The notes beneath the pieces are model-generated. The model was not told the DNA's origin. It saw only the letters and a list, made by a program, of their open reading frames with translations, and made no database searches. From Harmothoe impar (lineage: Eukaryota; Annelida; Polychaeta; Phyllodocida; Polynoidae), in the NCBI GenBank assembly GCA_947462335.1, contig OX381716.1, positions 2,662,438 through 2,726,437 on the forward strand: DNA of 64,000 nucleotides, written 5' to 3'. Made by a program: the position numbers and the translations under genes. Positions 34,901 through 46,621 of this stretch are shown piece after piece (the first letter of the stretch is position 1; the number at the start of each line of letters is the position of its first letter).

Positions 34901-35150
34901 TAGTAGTATTCATGTTTGAGGATCCTGCAGCTATTGGTTTAGTCACTTCTATTTGTTGGATTTCTTAATGAATCGTATCATTAGAAAGGCCTAATACAGG
35001 AGAGTTCAGAAAAAAATATTTTGGGGCTCCCCCCCCCCTTGTACAATTTTTAAGAGCAGTTTTCATGTTTGCATCGAGCCACTGACTGGCACTGTCACTC
35101 GGCGCCCATAGACTCCCTATGTTAAAGCACTACCGGGTAGCGTCTCGACC
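31958..35150. repeat. ~604-bp satellite, five full copies and one partial
   Basis: The word ATCATTAGAAAGGCCTAA starts units at 31958, 32564, 33168, 33772, 34374 and 34977 (606, 604, 604, 602, 603). Full copies look nearly identical. The left part of copy 1 and the final partial copy share a variant (GGAGAGTTCAGAAAAAAATA, CTTGTACAAT) that the four middle copies lack. Repeated 65-97 residue frames on both strands follow from the near identity and are not evidence of a gene. Confidence 0.97.
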
Positions 35151-36117
35151 CTGAAACCTGACAACGGGGGGGGGGGCTCAATTTTTTTTTGCTTCAAGGG
35201 GGTGCCCTGCCCCAAACCAAATGTTAGTCATAGACCCGTATCTATGGAACTAAACATGATAGAGAGCCAAATTTTACATTTCTGAAATCCTCTCGCCGAA
35301 ACGCTTCGTTTGGCGCTATCCCGAGGACTCTAAGTCGAAGCGTTCTACTCGCCAAAATTCCTAAACAAAGTCAAATATCACAAAAATTAGGGGGGATGGA
35401 GGCCTGACACACTAGGGCCTAATAAAGATGACATTTCTGCATCTAACGAGCCTAATAAGGTGAATATTGGTTGAGATTTACCTTTGATATTGGCCATTTT
35501 CAAGAAAATTGATTCAAGTTGAGAAATGACAGTCCGGTCTATCATTTGATCATTGGCTCTGTTTTTTGGTCTTGGCAAGTTTAGAGCCCGGTCTTCGTCA
35601 TATTGCGGAATAATCCGGCTACTGAGCTGTCCGCAATTTCAACCCCCATAAAAGAGAAGCCTAATCTAGCGATAACAACATAATTTGCGGACTAACCTTT
35701 CATATTTGAGCTGTAATCCATGAAATTAGCCAATTTGGTACCGAATCATCGTCCCTCGGCGTTCCCGTGTCCGCCATGTTGGATTTTGATACCGGAGATT
35801 GCCGAAGCGCTCGATAAACAAATTATTTTTTGATCAAGACGGTAATACTGTTCGTAATGTCCGCAACTGCCTCTATATTACCTGTAGGAGTAATAATATT
35901 ACCTACAAAGTCCGCTATTTGCTGTATTTCGGAAGATAAAATGTCCGTACCGACCCCCCGAGCATTTCCGAGTCGCACTCTCGCGAGATCCCGGGAAGCC
36001 GCGAGATGGCCATTTTGTTTACTTTACGTTGTCGTCGTGTCGAACGATAGTAAAAGGCTGAATTATGGCATAATACGATTAAATATGGAAGGTATCGCTA
36101 TGCTGAAAGGTAGGAAA
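35151..36117. promoter_or_regulatory. CpG-rich island with promoter-type motifs
   Basis: CpG density is far above the surroundings from about 35270 to 36110. It holds the palindrome TCTCGCGAGA (35979-35988), known from CpG-island promoters, a CCGCGAGATGGCCATTTTG block at 35999-36017 and TCCGCCATGTTGG (about 35770), both YY1-like. On the minus strand an ATG inside the latter starts a 25-codon frame (35777-35700) just before AAAG/GTTAGT. A 35482-35578 frame ends at CAAAG/GTAAAT. These look like first exons of a minus-strand transcript, but the short frame stops before its donor. I call no gene. Confidence 0.45.
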
Positions 36118-36350
36118 TGAATATAGATGTATTTTGGTTATGTTTTCGTAGGCAAAATAAAAAATATCGACATTTTGCGGATGTCGTAAAAAAATTGACA
36201 AATTTCAATTTAGTCAACTTCGAGGACGAAAAGAATAGGAATCTGTTAAACAAAGCATACCATCACCATAACCCCCCCCCCTCCCACCACAACCCCAGAG
36301 ACCACCACAACCCGTGAGACCTCTCTCACTGCCCCAACATCCCCACACAT
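36118..36350. other. No gene recognised
   Basis: AT-rich, then a CACCACAACCCC repeat at about 36262-36315. Confidence 0.5.
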
Positions 36351-36352
36351 AA

Positions 36353-36480
36353 CCCTTTAAGGACAGCATGATACCTCAAGGAGTATGGTTTATTTCTCTA
36401 TATGATACATTAGAACAGAACCCGATTAGAGTATTTGCCTTCTCGGTATGGCATGATGCAAAAATTCTGGCCTTGCAGGG
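36353..36480. mobile_element. TTAA palindromic MITE, collapsed copy
   Basis: Left end CCCTTTAAGGACAGCATGAT and right end GCCTTGCAGGG before TTAA are present; the hairpins are gone. A second right end (GGCCTTACAGGGTTAA) follows at 36513-36532. Confidence 0.6.
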
Positions 36481-36554
36481 TTAAAACGGACAGATCTGGT
36501 ACAATAAAGCACTATGCCGGCCTTACAGGGTTAATATGGCTAGACCTGCATACA

Positions 36555-36655
36555 TCTGTCCTCATCAGTCACAGCAAGGTCAAGGTCAGGTTATCAGAAC
36601 ACCTGAAAGGGCAGAGTTCAAGGTCATATGTCAGGATGCAAAGGTCAAGCGGCTG
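36555..36655. promoter_or_regulatory. Cluster of AGGTCA half-sites
   Basis: AAGGTCAAGGTCAGG, TTCAAGGTCATATG and AAAGGTCAAG lie within 85 bases; two have the TCAAGGTCA form used by ERR/NR5A monomers. Inverse-orientation TGACCTTGG words occur at 37330-37410. Could be chance in non-coding DNA. Confidence 0.3.
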
Positions 36656-37754
36656 CTGAGGGTGTATGGGTGTGACAGGCAGGGGTTGTGTGTGTGTGGG
36701 GGGGGGGGGGGTGTGGGGGGGGAGGGGGTGCAGACGGCATTAAGTATTTACAGAGTAGGGTTGGTGGGGATATTTGAGTCCAAAATATGTGTGCCTTAGT
36801 GGCAGAAATCTGGTGTAGGAATCCTTGAATCTCAAAACTTAAAAAAACGAACAAAACAAAACAATACCTGGTTGAGGTGGGGTGTGGGTGTGGGGTGTGG
36901 GGGGGGGGGGTGATAGAGGAGGGTACAGATGTGCAGGCAGCCACTCCATCCAGTGTAGTTCCAGCCACAGACACCAGGTGTCTGCTGACACTGACTGAGG
37001 TACTAAACACCCCCACACCCCACCTCCACTACCCAGTAAAGAAAAAAAAAACTTTTCTCTATGGCTCCTTATTGTGAAAAAACACGTTATGTTGGCATAA
37101 AATAACATATTTTTGTTAACATCATGGGGCATAACAACCTTTCAGTGGGGAGTTTCCCTAAATTATCCGGTTATGACTATGGAAATAGGTAGGTTGCTGT
37201 AGGGATGGAGTGTAAAAAAATATTCATCATTGACACCAAAGATCTGTTGGGAGAGTGACCCCCCTCCTCTGCCGCAGCAGTCTCCTTTAATGTTTTATAC
37301 CACTCAGCTCAATTCCCACTGACCCTGATGACCTTGGGGCCCAGCGACCTTCACCCTGACCTTACCCTGTGACCTTGGACCCTGCTGTCCCCTGGAGGGT
37401 GACCTTGGTGGGACCATGGTCTGTGATGTTGTCTCAGGAGATGAGGAGGGTGGAGAGGTGGGCAGGTGAGGAGTTAAAGTGGGATTAAAAATGTTCAAAG
37501 AAGCTTCATATCAAAAGAGTACTACACACATACATGTGGAGGAGTCAACTCTGTCTCCCACGTGGCTCTGTTAGAAATGCAGAGTCAAAGTCCTGTTGAC
37601 TCTGCTTGTTGTTATATGACGCTGATAGTGCATTTAACTCTATTTGGCCCTCTACCAGACAGAGCTATTAGTGGTTTGCCTCTTTATTTTACTCTGTGTA
37701 GCCCTACAAAAAGAGAATATATACTCATTCACAGTGTAGGTGCATTTGTTTCCA
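36656..37754. other. No gene recognised
   Basis: Several G-runs (36690-36730, 36890-36912) flanked by GTGTG tracts. Frames across them are low-complexity artefacts. Confidence 0.5.
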
Positions 37755-37802
37755 TGATGCACCAATGCAGCAAGCAAGCAGCAAACTGTATTGGTGCATC
37801 AT
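37755..37802. mobile_element. TTAA-MITE hairpin at the head of a tandem array
   Basis: CATGATGCACCAATGCAGC and TGTATTGGTGCATCATGCTG form an imperfect hairpin of the MITE family; its right arm runs straight into the 27-bp array. Confidence 0.75.
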
Positions 37803-38362
37803 GCTGCCCCTTCACCCAAAATGCATCATGCTGCCCCTTCACCCAGAATGCATCATGCTGCCCCGTCACCCAGAATGCATCACTCTGCCCCTTCACCCAG
37901 AATGCATCATGCTGCCCCTTCACCCAGAATGCATCATGCTGCCCCTACACCCAGAATGCATCACGCTGCCCCTTCACCCAGAATGCATCATGCTACCCCT
38001 TCACCCAGAATGCATCATGCTGCCCCTTCACCCAGAATGCATCATGCTGCCCCTTCACCCAGAATGCATCATGCTGCCCCTTCACCCAGAATGCATTATG
38101 CTGCCCCTTCACCCAGAATGCATCATGCTGTCCCTTTACCCTAAATGCATCATGCAACCCTTCACCCAGAATGCATCATGCTGCCCCTTCCCCCAAAATG
38201 CATCATGCTGCCCCTTCACCCAGAATGCACCATGCTACCCCTTCACCCAGAATGCATCATGCTGCCCCTTCACCCAGATGCATCATGCTGCCCCTTCACC
38301 CAGAATGCATCATGCTGCCCCTTCACCCAGAATGCATTATGCTGCCCCTTCAACCAGAAAGA
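37797..38362. repeat. 27-bp minisatellite, about 20 copies
   Basis: The unit is GCATCATGCTGCCCCTTCACCCAGAAT. Because 27 is divisible by three and the unit lacks stops on the plus strand, three long plus-strand frames (up to 287 codons) are created; none is a gene. A one-base deletion occurs near 38277. Confidence 0.97.
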
Positions 38363-39035
38363 CTCCATTTTCTAGGTGAGCCCTGGCTGGTTAGGGGAGT
38401 CACAGGAGGACCAGTACTCACCTAAAGAAGGCAGTTATTCTGGAGGCGGCCAGGAATCCCTTTTGACTCTTTTTTTCTGTGTAGTACAGCCACAGCCTAG
38501 TTTAGGCTCACTTAGATAAGGTTAGGTGTGTCACACAGAGAAAATTAAGGTGCCAACTGTGTCTCCCAGGTTGCTCTGGTAAAAAAGAGAGTCAAACAAG
38601 AAAATGACTCTGCCCATTTAAAGGGTCAATTTAAGTTGCTGTGTTCACCTTCAGAAAGTGCCTACTTTGAGCTGTTTTAGTCCCTGTCAGTGGGCCATCC
38701 GTAAGGAGGTGAGGACTGGGCTAGTCCCTGTGAGCTGAGGCGCTGGTGTTGGTGTGACGACTTGTGAGTGAGGAGGGAAGTGAGGGGGTGGTCCCGTCTC
38801 CCACTTTAAGGGCCACTAATGGGGCCTTAACCCTCTTTATGTAGCAAAGTGCTTTGATGCAGTCTTTTAGCATAACACATGGATGTAGTCATGGGCATTA
38901 ACTCACCTTGACTCTATCTAATTCAGGTACCAAACCAACCAACAAAGTGAATGCATAGGCCTACCAAACAATCAGTGTGATACACTAAATATGATTTTCC
39001 AGCTCTTCATTGATTAATTGTTGCATTTTTATGGG
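38363..39035. other. No gene recognised
   Basis: Non-coding; carries the inverted GAGTCAAA-type dispersed word and a MITE trace (TTTGATGCAGTCTTTTAG) at about 38850-38870. Confidence 0.5.
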
Positions 39036-39039
39036 GATT

Positions 39040-39220
39040 GCTTTTTTAGATGGCATATTACCACAATGCACCATACACTTGGTTGTTATGATATAGCCCT
39101 GGCGAGTGTCTTGCCAATGCTGCATTCAAGCATCATGCTGATCCTATAGGGTTTAGACACTCAGGTAGGATTGGCATGATGCACTGATGTAGCACCTGGG
39201 CTGCATTGGTGCAAGGGTGA
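39040..39220. mobile_element. TTAA palindromic MITE, degenerate
   Basis: CCCTGGCGAGTGTCTTGCCA, GCTGCATTCAAGCATCATGC, GATTGGCATGATGCACTGAT and GGCTGCATTGGTGCA keep family order. Confidence 0.75.
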
Positions 39221-39481
39221 ATGCATTAGGAGATACTCAGATGTACTAATGGGTACCTATGATGAGTGACCCGGCTCTGTTGGATGGAACATTAAACTTG
39301 CAGGGGGAACTGCATTAGCCATATCCTTTTATATTATTACTCCATAGATTCAGCACACCCTCGCTCTTTTCTGAGTGTCGTCCCAATAGCTAGTCATAAC
39401 AATCTTTGGCCAAATTAAAGGGTTGAAGTGTTAGTATGCTTGATACCAGCTACAATAGTATGGTTCTTGTGTATAAGTCAT

Positions 39482-39723
39482 GGTTAAAATGCAATAAGAT
39501 CAGTGGTGTGATATTTTAGATATATACTACAGTACTAAATTGATAATACCCTCTGTGAGTCATAGTTAAAGCAGCATGATCACCGAGCGTATCCCACTAA
39601 AAATTCTAGTACTGTTCTAGTCTACTATTGGGTAGCACCGAGAGTGGTGGGACTGCCGCTTTAAAATGCAATAAGATCAGCGGTGTGACATTTTAGATGT
39701 ATATTACTGTACTAAATTGGCTA
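39482..39723. repeat. Direct repeat, ~65 bp, 177 bases apart
   Basis: AAATGCAATAAGATCAGTGG...TACTAAATTG at 39485-39542 recurs with a few changes at 39662-39719. Confidence 0.85.
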
Positions 39724-40960
39724 CAATGAGTAGACAGTATTAATGGGAGTTGCTTTGGGTCTGACAAATCATGGTGCGATTTTTTAAAGTATCTGTCGGA
39801 GGCCTCATAGGCCGATGACTGACTCTTTGTGCACTTCAGGCTTCCGACGAAGCAGAAAAAGATAGTCCCCCCTCTCTTCATCTATATTCTCTTTATTTCT
39901 ACAAATTGGGCTTGATGTTCGATTCAAATGTGTTAATCATTAAAAAAAGGAAGACCATTAGATGTTACACCACTCCAGATAACCGAAATATTACCCTTGT
40001 TTTTCAAGGATTCAGCCCAGCCATTCTCATGTAGATAACTGTTGCGGGGACTATACTCGCCATGCTCTGTCACTGACCTAAACTCAGCCCTAGTGGAGCT
40101 TAATACTGTGACTGACTGCCCACGAGCACCCCCCCCCCCCACCACCACTGTCACCCCTGTAATATGTCTGTGGCATACCGTGATTGCAGACCACGGGGGG
40201 GGGGGGGGTACTCCATATATGTTCTTTAGTGACTGCGGTATGTGTTAACGTCACTTCAAATTTGTTAGCTTCATCACCAAAGGTCCTCAAGGGTCCGTAC
40301 CTATTGTCCAAAACATTCCCTTAAATTTTCATTGGAATCACGTTCAGACATATCATAAGTGCATTGGCGCTTAAACAATGGTACTTAACAAAACCTGAGG
40401 GAGTGCCACCCACCCCCTGGACCGAAGTGAAACAGGCGAACCAGTGGATACCAGTTATAAGGGCACCAGAGTAAGGTACGCACATAGTTACTAGAGAAAA
40501 ACATAAAGAGTGGACCGCCCTGGAGCCACTACTCCCCCCCCCAGCCTACTGAGACTATATAGACCGAGGGGAGTGAATCAAAACATCAACAATGGGTCTA
40601 CATATTCACACACCAGTGCTCAGGCCGGAAGTAAGCTGATACAAGAGTTTCAAATAACCCTGATACGGGGGAGATTCACCGGAAGTGGACTGATACAGCA
40701 CTGCTGCTTTAAGTCTATGGGATCCCGTATTTAACTAAACACATTTAATAATAAGACCCTCTGTGAGGCTTATAGGATTTTCCCAAAGTTTAGGTGTAGC
40801 TATTACATGAAGCTTACTGTATAGTAATTTTTCCTTGTTACTGTGCTCTCTGTTCCATGCTACATTGTGTACTTATTAAGTCCCATTAATGTAGGATTAT
40901 GTTACACGTAAGTTATTAGATTACTTATTACATTGTCTAAGATTAAGATGCAGTGAAATG
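39724..40960. other. No gene recognised
   Basis: Non-coding. A C-run (40130-40141) and a G-run (40195-40208) lie within 80 bases and could pair. Confidence 0.5.
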
Positions 40961-40964
40961 ACCC

Positions 40965-41190
40965 TTTAAGGGATGCCTTGTGCTTTGATGCCATATTTCC
41001 TTTGTTGTGTATGAATGCTGCAACCACTGGTAACTCACCCAAACTGAAATAATTATTCAGTGTATATAGGTCACCCAGGTGTTACCAAATGTAGCACTGG
41101 CAAGTAACTCACCAGTGCTGCATTAGTGCATCATGACGACCATAGCATGATGCATTCATGCATTATGCTGCCCCTAGATGGTTAAGATAT
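40965..41190. mobile_element. TTAA palindromic MITE
   Basis: Left ACCCTTTAAGGGATGCC; right hairpin GCACTGGCAAGTAACTCACC with CAGTGCTGCATTAGTGCATC; then GCATGATGCATTCATGCATTATGC and CCCCTAGATGGTTAA. Confidence 0.75.
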
Positions 41191-42449
41191 CCTGTGTTAC
41201 TGACACTGAGCTAGAGTGGCAGCATCCCTTTACTACATTGAGGCTGATACACTAATGGATCTGTATAAGACAGGTCTCTAGTTACCCATTGTAGCTACCT
41301 GAGGTCTGTTAAAGGCAAAACGCTTGCTGCCCCTGCAGTACTTAAGCTGGCGTTTTAAACCTTTAACCATATTCGTTTCACTTAGCACTCTCTTCCACGC
41401 GTGACCCTGCCACTCAGTGGCCAGCCTCACTCCTTTCCTCACCCACATCCACCATGTGACCGTCGAGTAGTGGCTCTATAAGGGCGGTCTCTCAATGGCC
41501 AGCCTTACTGTTTCCTAATACATCCAATTGTCTCCTGCAGCTCCACCAGGTGGCACCCCAGGCACCAGGGACATCGCACCAGGGGGCACTGTCACACACA
41601 CTCTCCCAGCACTGTCTTTTTGCCAGTCTCCAAGCACGACCCTCACATTATATGTTACACTCTCCACACATCTTATCAGCTCCATTCGACTAGCAGAATA
41701 ACTGTTCCACTCTCCTAGCTTAGACTTTGCTCTACTCTCCTAACAGAATAACTGCTCTGAAATGTCACTGTTACATCATGGGAAATAAGGAAAGACTGGA
41801 ATTCTACAAGGTCTACTCCGGCTGACTGCAGCAGAGATGAAGCAAGACACTACTGGGAGGTCGGGGCAGTGCCACATTGGCTGGATGCAGGTTGTATGGG
41901 AGCAGGTCACAGGGAATCAAAGATTGGGGATGTTATTGGTTGAGGCACTGGAGTGGAATATTGGGGAGGGGGACGTTAAATATGTGTGAGTAGGAAACCA
42001 GGTTGAGAGGTTGATAGATTTGGAGTGGTCAATGGTCAGTCCTTTTCGCTATTTTTACATGACTATACAACTCTCTATTGTAAATTGTGGTGGGATTCTG
42101 CAATAAATAGTTTGGGGACTATATTGCGTTCACCTTTTGCATTGTGCAGAAAAGTATTATCCCAGTGGCCAATGCCTTAAGAGCTAGAGTGGTCAAGGGT
42201 TAAATTTAACATGTAAAAAGGTCATAGGGTATTAAAGCACTTTAAGACGCTCTCAGTGCTCTCAGAGGGTTACCAGTTTACAACAGGATGGGATTAGAGG
42301 AGAGGTCTATTTGAGCAAGCAATGCTTTATGAGTCTTGAGGTGAATGAATCTGTGTGGAGAGGTAAGTAGTATGAGGTACTAAAGATGTACGGGCATAAG
42401 GGGAGTCGGGACGGGAGTTGGGAGGGGACGTGAAACCATAAAGTACAGC
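41191..42449. other. No gene recognised
   Basis: Non-coding host DNA; no supported frame. Confidence 0.5.
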
Positions 42450-42677
42450 ATATGCCTTAATCCATCATAGCCTTGTTAGTCAGAATGCATGAATGCAACC
42501 CTGTCAAGTAACTTAACAGTGTTGCGTTCAAATATCATGCCTACCCTATGGTGTTGAGGCACTCCCAAAGGGTCGGTATAATGCACCAATGCAGCAGCGG
42601 CGAATTACTAACTAGGGCTGCATTGGTGCATCATGGCGACAAATGTCATCTTTTAGGGACATGCCCTCTCTATAGGG
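42450..42677. mobile_element. TTAA palindromic MITE, near complete
   Basis: Two hairpins (about GTCAAGTAACTTAAC and GGCGAATTACTAACT), the GTTGAGGCACTCCCAAAGGG spacer, and right end CTATAGGG followed by TTAA at 42678-42681. Confidence 0.8.
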
Positions 42678-42681
42678 TTAA

Positions 42682-43549
42682 ACCATAAACCTCATCATAG
42701 GGGACCAAGGGAGGAAATTGATTGTCCATAAGACAGTTTCTGAGGGATCTGGTAGTTGAGAGAAGGGAGTGAACTAGCTCTATAAGGGCAGCAGAGGGCT
42801 TTAGTACACTCTGCTCTTTGGTGGCAGAATGCATTATTAAATGCAGTCCTGGTAAATCTATGTGCCAGGGTTGTATCATGCCTAAATTTCATGATGTGTA
42901 ATTTGTGTAGATTTTAGAGTGGACAAGGTAAAAAGTAGCATAATCCGAGGTGTTTATTTTGAAAAGTACAAACATCTGGCCATTGGCAAACACACTGGTA
43001 TCTCTTCCCTACTATCACAATAGGCATAGCTTTCTCACACAGGGCCATGTGGTGGCAGCGTGTAGACTGCTCAGGGTTTAAGTTGGGGAGGATGCGTCAA
43101 CTATTGGATGTACATAATTGATGTGGCTGGTTCTCTATGTGGCTGGTACCCGTCTGTATGCCTCAGTCGGCAACCAGCAGCAGATTTCATGTTGCTGGTG
43201 TCTGGTGGCCGGGTACTTCAGGGACCAGCAAAACCAGCAAAACCAGCAAAACCAGCAATACCTCTCCCTGACAATGTACATAAACATTTCTTTCGAAATA
43301 TTGCAGCCCCATAGAAGAAAATTGTATTTCGACCCCCCCCCACCCCCCCGTGAAATAACCTTCAGCGGTATTTCACAGACTGTTGCATCATCAAAAATAG
43401 ACGCACATACTGGGTTATATATATGGTATATACGAGTTATGTCATAATAAACCTGCCATGTGGGATGGGGTGTATTATCTGTCAGGGTCACTCTGCAATC
43501 TGTGAGGTCGTCCACTGTATTCATCCTTTAAGGCTAGAATGGTGTCTCA
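42682..43549. other. No gene; short repeats
   Basis: A 10-base repeat CAGCAAAACC occurs at 43226-43256, and the dispersed GTGAAATAACC repeat (see 23050) at 43335-43400. Confidence 0.55.
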
Positions 43550-43752
43550 GGGCATTATGTCTCTTTGCTAACATGATGCACCAATGAGTATCTCATTGCC
43601 ATGCATTGCTGCATCATGCAGATCCCTCAGGAGTGTGCCAACCCCATAGAGATTGTTTGATGCTTCATGCATAACTTTTCAGGCCTACCTCTTCGGACAA
43701 GGTACATAGACATTAGGTGTATTATAGCACTATGCTACCCCGAGAGGGTTAG
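43550..43752. mobile_element. TTAA palindromic MITE, degenerate
   Basis: ACATGATGCACCAATGAG, GCTGCATCATGCAGATCC, CAGGAGTGTGCCAACCCC and a CCCCGAGAGGGTTA end. Confidence 0.65.
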
Positions 43753-44523
43753 AGCCTTAAGACGCTCCCCCCCACTATTTCCACATGTCTCATAGGGTGT
43801 GCAGGGTATGGAGGTTATCAGGGTCGTATAGGAGTGATGTCATAATGGTCCGACTGTGTGACAGTTTCCTTAATGGAGGTGTCATTCACTACAACATTCA
43901 GTGTGACACACAAGGGAACCTGCTGCTACACAATGTAACCAGCTTCACATATAGAGACTGATATGGGTGACACTTTGATAATGATAGAAATAGCAGATCT
44001 TATGTCATGGAGAATGCTGTAACTTGAAAATACTGAGTTTATAGACTGGTAGTTCAATCAAGAGAAGCCCATAGCCCATAGCAATGCTTCATTAGAAGAA
44101 AAGCCCAACTTTCTTTCCAGAACAAATCAAAGGATCAGTATCACAGTACTATCACAGAAATCTTTCAGAACAGTGTATCTAAATTTATTATTTCCATGAC
44201 GAAATAGGAGTTGTTAAAACATGCATGATATTATGAAATTGCACATAATCCATTTAATGGGGTTTATAAAAAAAAGTATTCAGTCCAGCAATTGCTCTAA
44301 ATGAGATAAAGACAGAACAATAGTTCATTTACGTATCACTAGAGATAAATGGGATTAGTTTCAGGGTTGGTGGCAATGGTATAAAGAGACAACAATGGTT
44401 CATCTGCATATTCTTCCTCCTGACGCTGAATCTAATTACCTTAAGGGACAAAAGCAGGTGCAGGCGCTGGAGCAGAAAATAAACATTTACCTCATTATCT
44501 TTCCAGTGGAAATTAAATCTTAG
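43753..44523. other. No gene recognised
   Basis: AT-rich non-coding DNA. Confidence 0.5.
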
Positions 44524-44736
44524 CCCTTTAGGTATGGCGTTATGCATCATGCCCTTGATTGTTATGATTTATAAATAGAGCTCTGCCAATTAATTGCCAG
44601 GACTCATTCAAGCATCATGCCAACTATACGGGGTTGAGACACTCCCAATGGGTCAGCATGATGCACCAATGCAGGTGCTGCATTGGTGCATTATGTGGAC
44701 AAGTGTCACCTTTTAGCAGTATGCTCCCTTAAAGGG
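44524..44736. mobile_element. TTAA palindromic MITE, near complete
   Basis: CCCTTTAGG left end and CCTTAAAGGG right end; right hairpin ATGCACCAATGCAGGTGCTG lacks its core loop, giving a tighter palindrome than in other copies. Confidence 0.8.
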
Positions 44737-44754
44737 TTTAAACAGGCATAGTGC

Positions 44755-44890
44755 TCTAAGGCACTGCTTTTGTCATGATGCATGCATGAAGGCAGCATTG
44801 TTTAATTACTCACCAGTGCCTTAATATGATGCAGCAAAGCAGCAGTACTCAACCACTACATTGGTGCGTTATGATGCCAACTATAATTTG
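44755..44890. mobile_element. Adjacent second palindromic MITE fragment
   Basis: CTCTAAGGCACTGC, TCATGATGCATGCATGAAGG, AATTACTCACCAGTGCC and ACATTGGTGCGTTATGATGC follow the previous copy by about 20 bases. Confidence 0.65.
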
Positions 44891-45709
44891 ATGCAACACA
44901 CCAGCTACAAAGAGTAAATTAACTTAGGCAGCACCCTCCCCCTGGGACAACATTCATTACTCCAAGTCCTCTGCTGCATGCACGGTGGGGGCTGCCCTAG
45001 TTTACCCTGTGAACCACTGTAGTAGAACTTGACAGCACTGCATTGATGCTTCAGGCAGACCACTTGGAGACCAATGAACATAGTATACTAGAGCAGCATG
45101 TGGCACATGAGGTTTGCTCATTGCCCTCCATCTGCTAGTATCTATTTCCATGGATATCCCCACAACGTGCTATTGCATTGTTTTCTTGGTAGGTTCTAGG
45201 CATGGATTCAGGCGGGGGGAGGGGGGATAGACTTTGTTTTTAGTTTTCTCAGTGGGTTCTAGGCATGGATTCAAGGGGTGGGACGTGTTACCTAGGTAAC
45301 CACGCCAGCCATCACATGGGTGTAATTCTACCCAATTAGAGTAGGAAGTACAGATTGTGTGCTCCATGCTGGGAGAGAATACACCAGAATAATTAGTTTG
45401 GCTGCCTGACACTAGGAGGAGGGGTATTGTTAGAAACATTGTGCTTGCGGCCATTTTGAAATACCAAGGTTTCCTAATATTTCTGCTGGCTCAAATGGCT
45501 GCATATGAGGGTATAGAGATTGGTAGAAGTCACATGATTAAACAGTTAGAGGAGTGAATCTATTGATAGACAGCCACATGTTAATGACTGACGGGGCTTG
45601 CTCATATTTTGGGCCACCAGGAACAGCAGGTTATAAACCATAGGCAAAACACCTACATTTAGCTTGATAAACCACAGATTGATGTACTTATAATAACCAA
45701 TGTTTTGCG
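44891..45709. other. No gene recognised
   Basis: A GGTTCTAGGCATGGATTCA word is duplicated at 45191 and 45257; otherwise nothing identifiable. Confidence 0.55.
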
Positions 45710-45713
45710 GTAG

Positions 45714-46191
45714 TGTCAGGTTGTGTATTCCCATAAATACAATAGTTATCATATGACCGGAACTAATACCTTCCTGTAACCATACTTTCCCACTGAACTG
45801 CTCAGAGCACTTGTCTGACCCTATAAGGTGTCTGCCTCCTAACTGTGGGACAGTCCCAACTAGGTTTGGGACAGCCCCACAGGATTGGAAAGGCCCAGGG
45901 AAAGACCCAGTGAGTTGGGAAGGCCCACGGAAAGACCCATGGAAAGACCCAGTAAGTTGGGAAGGCCCAGGGACTGCCCCCAACAGATCTATATAAACGC
46001 AATGCTTGTAACGCAGATAGGAGAGAGAGAGTGCGGGCCTCCATCGTACAGATAAGGATCATCATGTAGCTGCTACTAGAGTTGTCACCACTCTCACATA
46101 CATGTACATATTGTATACCATAGTATATAAAGTGTAGAGACTATGTTTCCAGTCCTTGTTGATTCTTTATTCACATGTCATTCCCCTGACA
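45714..46191 (+). repeat. 5' long terminal repeat
   Basis: TGTCAG...CTGACA ends. A TATATAAA box lies at 45990-45997. Upstream are imperfect repeats of AGTTGGGAAGGCCCA(C/G)GG with AAAGACCCA (about 45880-45975), a likely enhancer. No AATAAA was found in the LTR; TATAAA at about 46127 is a possible variant signal. Confidence 0.93.
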
Positions 46192-46210
46192 TATGGTGGA
46201 GAACCTTCAA
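46192..46210 (+). promoter_or_regulatory. Putative primer-binding site
   Basis: TGGTGGAGAACC starts two bases after the 5' LTR. TGG is what a tRNA CCA end pairs with. The priming tRNA was not identified. Confidence 0.5.
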
Positions 46211-46621
46211 GATTCCTATCTTTTCACAAGGAGTGCTGATGACAAAGGAGTTTTAAATATATATCATAGTTAGAAATATTCACAAGGAGCACGGAGACTG
46301 ACACATCAACATGCTAGATAAGGCAGCACCACTACACAGGACCAACCGGGGAGTGGAGCCCAGCACCACAGCTATGAGTCACTCTGTGGATGTATGCTGT
46401 TATCCCATGGAAGCACCATCATTAAGCTAAGTACAGTTATATATCTATTGCCCTTTATAACAACCGTTTTCATTTCAGGATTGGAGAATGTTTAAACTTA
46501 AGTGGAACCCCCAGCCCAATAGTAAGAGCCAGGCTATATAGTTGTGGAAAGTGTTAGAGCTTAAATGCAGCACCATTTAATTATTTGAGAATAGACACTG
46601 TATATTTTTAGAAATTAGAAG

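Noticed and set aside
31958..35000. Repeated 65-97 residue frames on both strands that look conserved
   Set aside because: The satellite units are nearly identical in DNA, so any frame appears conserved; no codon bias is seen.
37790..38362. CRISPR-like regular repeats
   Set aside because: No unique spacers; it is a head-to-tail minisatellite in a eukaryotic genome.
37562..38425. 287-, 204- and 117-codon open frames
   Set aside because: All arise from the stop-free 27-bp minisatellite, whose length is a multiple of three.
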